Of a stretch of DNA of 64,000 bases, positions 58,786-64,000 are shown in pieces. The number at the start of each line of letters is the position of its first letter. Position 1 is the first letter of the stretch. This DNA is from Rubrivivax sp. (GTDB taxonomy: Bacteria > Pseudomonadota > Gammaproteobacteria > Burkholderiales > Burkholderiaceae_C), in contig JAIXYO010000007.1 in NCBI GenBank assembly GCA_027490215.1, positions 1-64,000 on the forward strand, read 5' to 3'. The notes under the pieces were generated by a model. That model saw only the letters and a program-made list of their open reading frames with translations, was not told where the DNA came from and made no database searches. A program made the translations under genes and the position numbers.

Positions 58786-60330
58786 TTACTGGTGGTAAGC
58801 CGTTTCGCCGTGCGACGAGATATCGAGGCCTTCGCGCTCTTCGTCTTCCGGCACACGCAGTCCGATCACCAGATCGACCACCTTGAAGGCGACGATCGAG
58901 ACCACGCCGGACCACACCACGGTGATCGCCACAGCCTTGGCCTGGATCCAGACCTGAGCTGCGATCGAGTAGTCGGCCGGAGCGACCATCGCCACGGTCA
59001 CCCAGTCGGCGACGTAGCCTGGACCGCCGAGGCTCGGTGCATTGAACACGCCGGTCAACAACGCACCGACGATACCGCCGACACCGTGGACGCCGAATAC
59101 GTCGAGCGAGTCATCGGCACCGAGCAGCTTCTTCAGACCCGTGACGCCCCAGAGGCAGGCGAAACCAGCGACCGCGCCGATCACCAGCGCACCACCGATA
59201 CCGACGTTGCCGCAAGCCGGGGTGATCGCCACGAGACCCGCAACAGCACCCGAAGCCGCACCCAGCATCGACGCCTTGCCCTTGATCAGCGCTTCACCGA
59301 CACACCAGGCCAGTACCGCGATCGCGGTGGCGGCAAAGGTGTTGATGAAAGCCAGAGCGGCAAACCCGTTCGCTTCGAGAGCGGAGCCAGCGTTGAAGCC
59401 AAACCAGCCCACCCACAGCAGCGAGGCACCGACCATCGTCAGCGTCAGCGAGTGAGGCGTGAACGCTTCCTTGCCGTAACCGACGCGCTTGCCGACCATG
59501 TAGGCACCCACCAGACCGGCAACCGCCGCGTTGATGTGAACCACCGTGCCGCCAGCGAAGTCAAGCGCGCCCGATTGCCAGATGAAACCGGCCTTGGAGG
59601 TCATCTCCGCAGCAACATCGGCCGATGAGTACGCGTCAGGACCCATCCAGAACCACACCATGTGAGCAATTGGTGCGTAGCTGAAGGTGAACCAGATGGC
59701 CATGAACGCCAGCACGGCCGAAAACTTCATCCGCTCGGCAAACGCACCCACGATCAGCGCACACGTGATGGCGGCGAAAGAAGCCTGGAACACTGCAAAC
59801 ACGATCTCCGGAATGTAGACACCCTTGCTGAAGGTGGCTGCATTGGCGAATGTGCCCGCGGCGTTGTCCCAGACGCCTTTCATCATGAAGCGGTCAAGGC
59901 CGCCGAAGAATGCGTTGCCTTCGGTGAACGCCAGGCTGTAGCCGTAGACAAACCACAACACGACGATCATCGAAAACGTGACCATCACCTGCATCAGCAC
60001 GGAAAGCATGTTCTTGCTGCGGACCAGGCCGCCATAGAACAACGCCAAGCCAGGAATGGCCATCATGATGACGATGATGGTGGAGACCATCATCCATGCG
60101 GTGTCGCCCTTGTTGGGCACCGGTGGAGCAGCGGCAGGCGCTTCGGTCGCAGCTGCGGGCGCAGCTTCGACTGGGGGCGCCGCCACCGGCTCAGACGCAG
60201 CCTCGGGTGCAGCGACTGCTGCAACCGGGGTTGCCTCTGGCGCAGAGGCCGCAGCATCCTCAGCGAACGATGTCGCGGAGTAGCCCAGGACCGCGAGGCC
60301 GAGGGCAAGAGAAGCAATCAGTTTTTTCAT
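58786..60330 (-). CDS. amtB: Ammonium transporter AmtB
   Basis: This 514-residue trimeric channel has a signal peptide and an Ala/Pro-rich linker of about 50 residues before eleven transmembrane helices. Twin pore histidines are in GTVVHINAAVAG and FGVHGVGGIVG. The PII partner glnK is immediately upstream, and its T-loop blocks the channel when nitrogen is plentiful. Part of a predicted NtrC/sigma-54 operon with torF. Confidence 0.95.
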   Translation of the reverse strand: MKKLIASLALGLAVLGYSATSFAEDAAASAPEATPVAAVAAPEAASEPVAAPPVEAAPAAATEAPAAAPPVPNKGDTAWMMVSTIIVIMMAIPGLALFYGGLVRSKNMLSVLMQVMVTFSMIVVLWFVYGYSLAFTEGNAFFGGLDRFMMKGVWDNAAGTFANAATFSKGVYIPEIVFAVFQASFAAITCALIVGAFAERMKFSAVLAFMAIWFTFSYAPIAHMVWFWMGPDAYSSADVAAEMTSKAGFIWQSGALDFAGGTVVHINAAVAGLVGAYMVGKRVGYGKEAFTPHSLTLTMVGASLLWVGWFGFNAGSALEANGFAALAFINTFAATAIAVLAWCVGEALIKGKASMLGAASGAVAGLVAITPACGNVGIGGALVIGAVAGFACLWGVTGLKKLLGADDSLDVFGVHGVGGIVGALLTGVFNAPSLGGPGYVADWVTVAMVAPADYSIAAQVWIQAKAVAITVVWSGVVSIVAFKVVDLVIGLRVPEDEEREGLDISSHGETAYHQ

Positions 60331-60356
60331 GGGAAGAGTTCTTTCTCGGTTGGGCT

Positions 60357-60722
<366 letters not shown>

Positions 60723-61508
60723 TCAGAACGTCTTGGACAGCGAGAGAACGCCCGTGGCACCGCTGATGTTCTTGGTAAGGGAGACCGCGCTGTTCGCGGT
60801 GTCAATGTCGGTATCGATGTACGTCAAGCCAGCGACAAAGCCGCCGCCGAAGGTGTAGGTCACCCCGAGTTTCCAGTCCGAGTAGTCTTTGGCGAGCTTG
60901 GTTGAGCCGATTTGCGACAGCTTGGCAGCACCCTTGAGCTTCTGGTACCCATAGTGGGCGATCAATCCGAAGCCGCCGCCCAGGTCATGAGAACCCGAGA
61001 GGTCCAGGTAATAGGAACCATCAGCATCCTTGCCACCGAAGTTCTTTTGCGTGCTGAAGAAGTCGTTGATCGGGTAGTACAGCTTGGCCGTGACCGGGCC
61101 GTAGCTGGCCGCCACGTAGATCTCTTTGTTGTCGATGGTGCGTGAGTTTCTCCGTCCGCTACCAGGGTAGTAGTAGTAGAAAGCGCCAACATCAAGGGTG
61201 ACGGCTCCGACCGGGTACTTGAAGCCGGTGTAGAAGTCCATTTCCAGGTTCGAGCCGTTGTAGTAGTCGCTGTCGATGTTCGAATTCCAGTTACCGAAAT
61301 AGAAACCCGAGCTGTGTGCGAGATCGAATCCACCAGACAGGGCCGGCTTCTTGTCGGATTGCGAAATACCGCGCGTGCGGTATTCACTGGACAGCGCCAT
61401 GTTTCCAGTGAACGTCCAGTCCGGAGTAGGCGCCGGATCGGCGGCTTGCGCGGCCGAGAAGACTGAAGAAAGCATGGCAGCCGCGATTGCAATTTGAGTT
61501 TTGTTCAT
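60723..61508 (-). CDS. TorF family putative outer-membrane porin
   Basis: This 261-residue protein has a signal peptide (cleavage after AAQA near residue 22) and a repeated pattern of alternating-residue strands: TFTGNMALSSEYRTRGISQS, GFYFGNWNSNID and the C-terminal LSLSKTF with terminal Phe typical of outer-membrane beta-barrels. The family (TIGR02001) is often next to glnK-amtB. Its position as first gene of the operon suggests it lets ammonium or another nitrogen source cross the outer membrane; that is inference. Confidence 0.85.
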   Translation of the reverse strand: MNKTQIAIAAAMLSSVFSAAQAADPAPTPDWTFTGNMALSSEYRTRGISQSDKKPALSGGFDLAHSSGFYFGNWNSNIDSDYYNGSNLEMDFYTGFKYPVGAVTLDVGAFYYYYPGSGRRNSRTIDNKEIYVAASYGPVTAKLYYPINDFFSTQKNFGGKDADGSYYLDLSGSHDLGGGFGLIAHYGYQKLKGAAKLSQIGSTKLAKDYSDWKLGVTYTFGGGFVAGLTYIDTDIDTANSAVSLTKNISGATGVLSLSKTF

Positions 61509-61552
61509 GGGTTCACTGATTGAGAGTGGAGGGGAGGTTGCGGAGAACAGTC

Positions 61553-61568
61553 TGCAGAAACCGTGCCT
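61553..61568 (-). promoter_or_regulatory. Putative sigma-54 promoter of torF-glnK-amtB
   Basis: On the minus strand AGGCACGGTTTCTGCA fits TGGCACG-N4-TTGCA with two mismatches, and the GG and GC are exactly 10 bp apart. It lies 45 bp before the torF start. Genes downstream are of the classical nitrogen-controlled type. Confidence 0.6.
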
Positions 61569-61650
61569 GCGACTCTCCAGTCCAAAGGCACGAGCGAAAC
61601 CCGCACTCGCTGTCATCTGCCGCCCCGTTTACGGGCGGTTACACCCAAAA

Positions 61651-61667
61651 TGCACTCGCATGGTGCG
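61651..61667. promoter_or_regulatory. Putative NtrC-binding site
   Basis: TGCACTCGCATGGTGCG matches the 17-bp NtrC dyad TGCACYRNNNYRGTGCA with two mismatches. It lies about 85-100 bp upstream of the sigma-54 site, an ordinary enhancer distance. Confidence 0.5.
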
Positions 61668-61719
61668 CATTGGCGTTGCCCACTTCAGGGGGAGTTCAAG
61701 GTCCACGCGAAATGCCACC

Positions 61720-63261
61720 ATGGCCACCATGGCCCTTGCTCTCGTCTACAGCCGTGCCCTTGATGGCCTGAACGCCCCGCCGGTAACGGTCGAGGTTCAC
61801 CTCGCAAATGGTCTGCCTAGCTTCACGCTGGTGGGTCTTGCCGACACCGAGGTGAAGGAAGCCCGCGAACGGGTGCGCGCCGCCCTGCAAAACAGTGCCT
61901 TGGAGTTCCCACACAACAAACGCATCACCGTGAACCTGGCTCCGGCCGATCTGCCCAAGGAGTCAGGCCGCTTCGACCTGCCGATCGCGCTCGGCATCCT
62001 GGCGGCCAGTGGCCAGATCGACCCGCAACGCCTGGGTCAGACCGAGTACGCCGGCGAGTTGTCGCTGGCCGGTGATTTGCGGCCAGTACGCGGCGCGATC
62101 GCGATGGCATTGGCACTGCGGCGTGGCGGCTCGTTGCGCGCGCTGGTACTGCCACAGGCAAGCGCGCAGGAGGCATCGTTGGTTCCGGGCTTGTGCGTGC
62201 ACAGCGCCGGGCACCTGCTCGATGTGGTGCGCTCGCTGCTGCCTCGGGAGGCCGAGGGCGCCGTCGCCCTACCGCTGGCTTGCGCACCGCACGTCACACC
62301 AACGCAGTCGACACAGCGCACGATCGATCTGCGTGATGTGAAAGGACAGTCGGCCGCCAAACGTGCGCTCGAGGTGGCGGCTGCCGGTGGACACAGTGTG
62401 CTGATGAGCGGGCCGCCAGGCACTGGCAAATCGATGCTGGCGCAGTGCTTCGCCGGCCTCCTGCCCAGCCTGTCCGAGACACAGGCGCTGGAATCGGCCG
62501 CGGTGATCAGCTTGAACGGCCGCCCATTCGACGCCACGCAGTGGGCAAGGCGGCCCTACCGCAGCCCGCACCACACAGCGTCCTCGGTGGCACTGGTCGG
62601 GGGCGGCTCTCCGCCCCGGCCGGGTGAGATTTCCCTGGCGCACGAGGGCGTGCTGTTCCTCGATGAGCTGCCCGAATTCCCTCGGATGGCGCTGGAAGCG
62701 CTGCGCGAGCCGCTTGAAACAGGCCGCATCGTGATCTCCCGCGCAGCCCGCCAAGCCGAGTTCCCGGCGCGCTTCCAGTTGCTGGCCGCGATGAATCCGT
62801 GTCCTTGCGGACATCACGGAAGCACCTTGAAGCCCTGTTGCTGCTCGCCCGACACAGTCGGGCGGTACCAGGCTCGCATCAGCGGCCCGCTGCTCGACCG
62901 CATCGACTTGCAGGTAGAGGTGCCCGCCATGGCCGCAGAAGCCTTGATGCAGTCGCCCGACGGCGAACCCTCAGCGGTGGTTGCCGCGCGGGTGGCTACC
63001 GCACAACGCCTTCAGCAAGAGCGCCAAGGCTGTTTGAACGCAGCGCTGTGTGGCGATGCTCTGGAAGAGCACTGCGCGCTGGACGAGGCTGCCTCGCGGT
63101 TTCTGGCGACGGCGGCGTCACGTCTTGCGTGGTCGGCGCGCAGCCACCACCGGGTGCTGCGCATGGCCCGCACGATCGCCGATCTGGCGGCGAGTTCGTC
63201 CATCCGCAGCGAGCACCTGGCCGAAGCGATTCAATATCGGCGGGTGCTGGCCGCACGCTGA
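61720..63261 (+). CDS. comM: YifB/ComM family Mg chelatase-like AAA ATPase
   Basis: This 513-residue AAA+ ATPase has an N-terminal Lon-like domain (PPVTVEVHLANGLPSFTLVG), Walker A GPPGTGKSMLA near residue 221, Walker B (VLFLDELPEF), a cysteine cluster (NPCPCGHHG, CCCSP) and the C-terminal helicase-like region. ComM aids branch migration during natural transformation. Start ATG at 61720 or 61729. It lies divergent from the torF-glnK-amtB operon. Confidence 0.92.
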   Translation: MATMALALVYSRALDGLNAPPVTVEVHLANGLPSFTLVGLADTEVKEARERVRAALQNSALEFPHNKRITVNLAPADLPKESGRFDLPIALGILAASGQIDPQRLGQTEYAGELSLAGDLRPVRGAIAMALALRRGGSLRALVLPQASAQEASLVPGLCVHSAGHLLDVVRSLLPREAEGAVALPLACAPHVTPTQSTQRTIDLRDVKGQSAAKRALEVAAAGGHSVLMSGPPGTGKSMLAQCFAGLLPSLSETQALESAAVISLNGRPFDATQWARRPYRSPHHTASSVALVGGGSPPRPGEISLAHEGVLFLDELPEFPRMALEALREPLETGRIVISRAARQAEFPARFQLLAAMNPCPCGHHGSTLKPCCCSPDTVGRYQARISGPLLDRIDLQVEVPAMAAEALMQSPDGEPSAVVAARVATAQRLQQERQGCLNAALCGDALEEHCALDEAASRFLATAASRLAWSARSHHRVLRMARTIADLAASSSIRSEHLAEAIQYRRVLAAR

Positions 63262-63301
63262 GCGGCCCGCTGCTTTCTCGCGGTGCGCAGGCTGCCGCTC
63301 G

Positions 63302-64000
63302 TCACATCAACGCCGCCAGCGATCGGCGAACCTGCGCTGCATCCTGGCCGGTACGCCGCGCCCAGTCCTCGATCTGGTCGTCACCGATCTTGCCGACGTT
63401 GAAGTAAGCCGCCTCAGGGTGCGCGATGTAGAAGCCACTGACGCTCGCAGCCGGGTTCATCGCCCAGCTTTCAGTCAAGGTGATGCCGATGTCGGCTCCC
63501 TGGAGCGACTCGAACATCGCGGCCTTCACGGTGTGATCCGGGCAGGCGGGGTAGCCGGGCGCGGGACGAATGCCACGGTACTTCTCGGCGATGAGGTCGG
63601 TGGCGCTGAGGCCTTCGTCGGCCGTGTACCCCCAGAACTCCGTGCGGACGCGCTGGTGCATCCTTTCGGCAAAGGCTTCGGCCAGCCGGTCGGCCAACGC
63701 CTTCAACATGATGGCGCTGTAGTCGTCGTGGTCATCGAGGAACTGCTTTTCCTTCTTCTCGGTGCCGATGCCGGAGGTGACCGCAAACAACCCGATGTGG
63801 TCGGCGATCCCGGAGCCTTTCGGTGCGATGTAGTCGGCCAGACAGCGATTCGGCCGCATCACGCCATCGACCACCGGCCGCACCGTCTGCATCCGCAAGC
63901 CACGCCAGGTGAAAAGAACTTCGCTGCGCGTGTCGTCGGTATAGATCTCGATGTCGTCGTCACCCACCGTGTTGGCGGGGTAGAGCCCGATCACGCCGTT
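63302..64000 (-). CDS. metH: Methionine synthase MetH, C-terminal part (partial)
   Basis: The reading continues past the window edge; only the last 232 residues are present. They are the AdoMet-binding reactivation domain of cobalamin-dependent methionine synthase: GLYPANTVGDDDIEIYTD, the RPAPGYPACPDH motif and a MNPAASVSGFYIAHPEA ending region. This domain remethylates cob(II)alamin with AdoMet. The catalytic parts lie outside the window. Convergent with comM. Confidence 0.93.
   Translation of the reverse strand, partial: NGVIGLYPANTVGDDDIEIYTDDTRSEVLFTWRGLRMQTVRPVVDGVMRPNRCLADYIAPKGSGIADHIGLFAVTSGIGTEKKEKQFLDDHDDYSAIMLKALADRLAEAFAERMHQRVRTEFWGYTADEGLSATDLIAEKYRGIRPAPGYPACPDHTVKAAMFESLQGADIGITLTESWAMNPAASVSGFYIAHPEAAYFNVGKIGDDQIEDWARRTGQDAAQVRRSLAALM

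Overview
The window looks like a chromosomal segment of a high-GC betaproteobacterium of the order Burkholderiales, probably near the Rubrivivax/Leptothrix/Methylibium group. This is inferred from GC-rich codon use, from the adjacency of the atp operon to hemE and priA, from a torF-glnK-amtB-gshA block, and from a SpecificRecomb/Gcr family protein next to apaG. I saw no rRNA, tRNA, CRISPR array, transposase or complete prophage. Most of the window is housekeeping sequence with short intergenic gaps.

Layout. 0.3-8.6 kb: two membrane or periplasmic cytochromes c, a PaiB/TetR divergent pair, a metallophosphoesterase, a SEC-C protein, msrB, a PAS sensor kinase/LuxR regulator pair and a DksA-like protein. 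8.7-13.2 kb: a cyanate uptake and breakdown operon (ABC transporter plus cyanase) followed by an NTF2-like protein. 13.2-19.1 kb: a membrane-fused spermidine synthase-like protein, mltA, a SpecificRecomb membrane protein and apaG. 19.2-24.9 kb: trpE without its usual trpGDC partners, followed by a mosaic block (DUF502, TerB-like, MarC, an SDR remnant, an alpha/beta hydrolase) that ends in a 38-bp copy of the trpE tail. 24.9-35.0 kb: a Rep/UvrD helicase, sppA, katG, rubredoxin with its reductase, and priA. 35.0-39.7 kb: a DnaA-box-containing gap, hemE, cysM, and a LemA/TPM trio. 39.8-47.0 kb: the complete atpIBEFHAGDC operon on the minus strand. 47.1-55.1 kb: sugar-related enzymes, an acetyltransferase, an unknown protein, uup, trhO, an RluA-type synthase and gshB. 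55.1-64.0 kb: kup, gshA, the ammonium block amtB-glnK-torF, comM, and the C-terminal part of metH running off the edge.

Functional themes are nitrogen acquisition (cyanate import and hydrolysis; ammonium import with PII control behind a predicted sigma-54/NtrC promoter), redox defence (katG behind an OxyR-like site, rubredoxin pair, msrB, both glutathione synthesis genes) and ATP synthesis.

The most unusual signal is a family of three roughly 125-bp palindromic elements (51-178, 12401-12521 on the minus strand, 12584-12712). Their core is nearly identical in sequence. Their outer stem arms differ in sequence but stay complementary through paired changes. In all three, the single non-Watson-Crick pair is a G-U wobble only when the element is read in the orientation that exposes a perfect Shine-Dalgarno-like core. 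That pattern points to selection on a folded RNA. Other items worth a second look are an 18-bp perfect inverted repeat joining the 3' ends of two convergent genes, the trpE-tail footprint with its flanking 17-bp repeats, and the DnaA-box cluster between priA and hemE.
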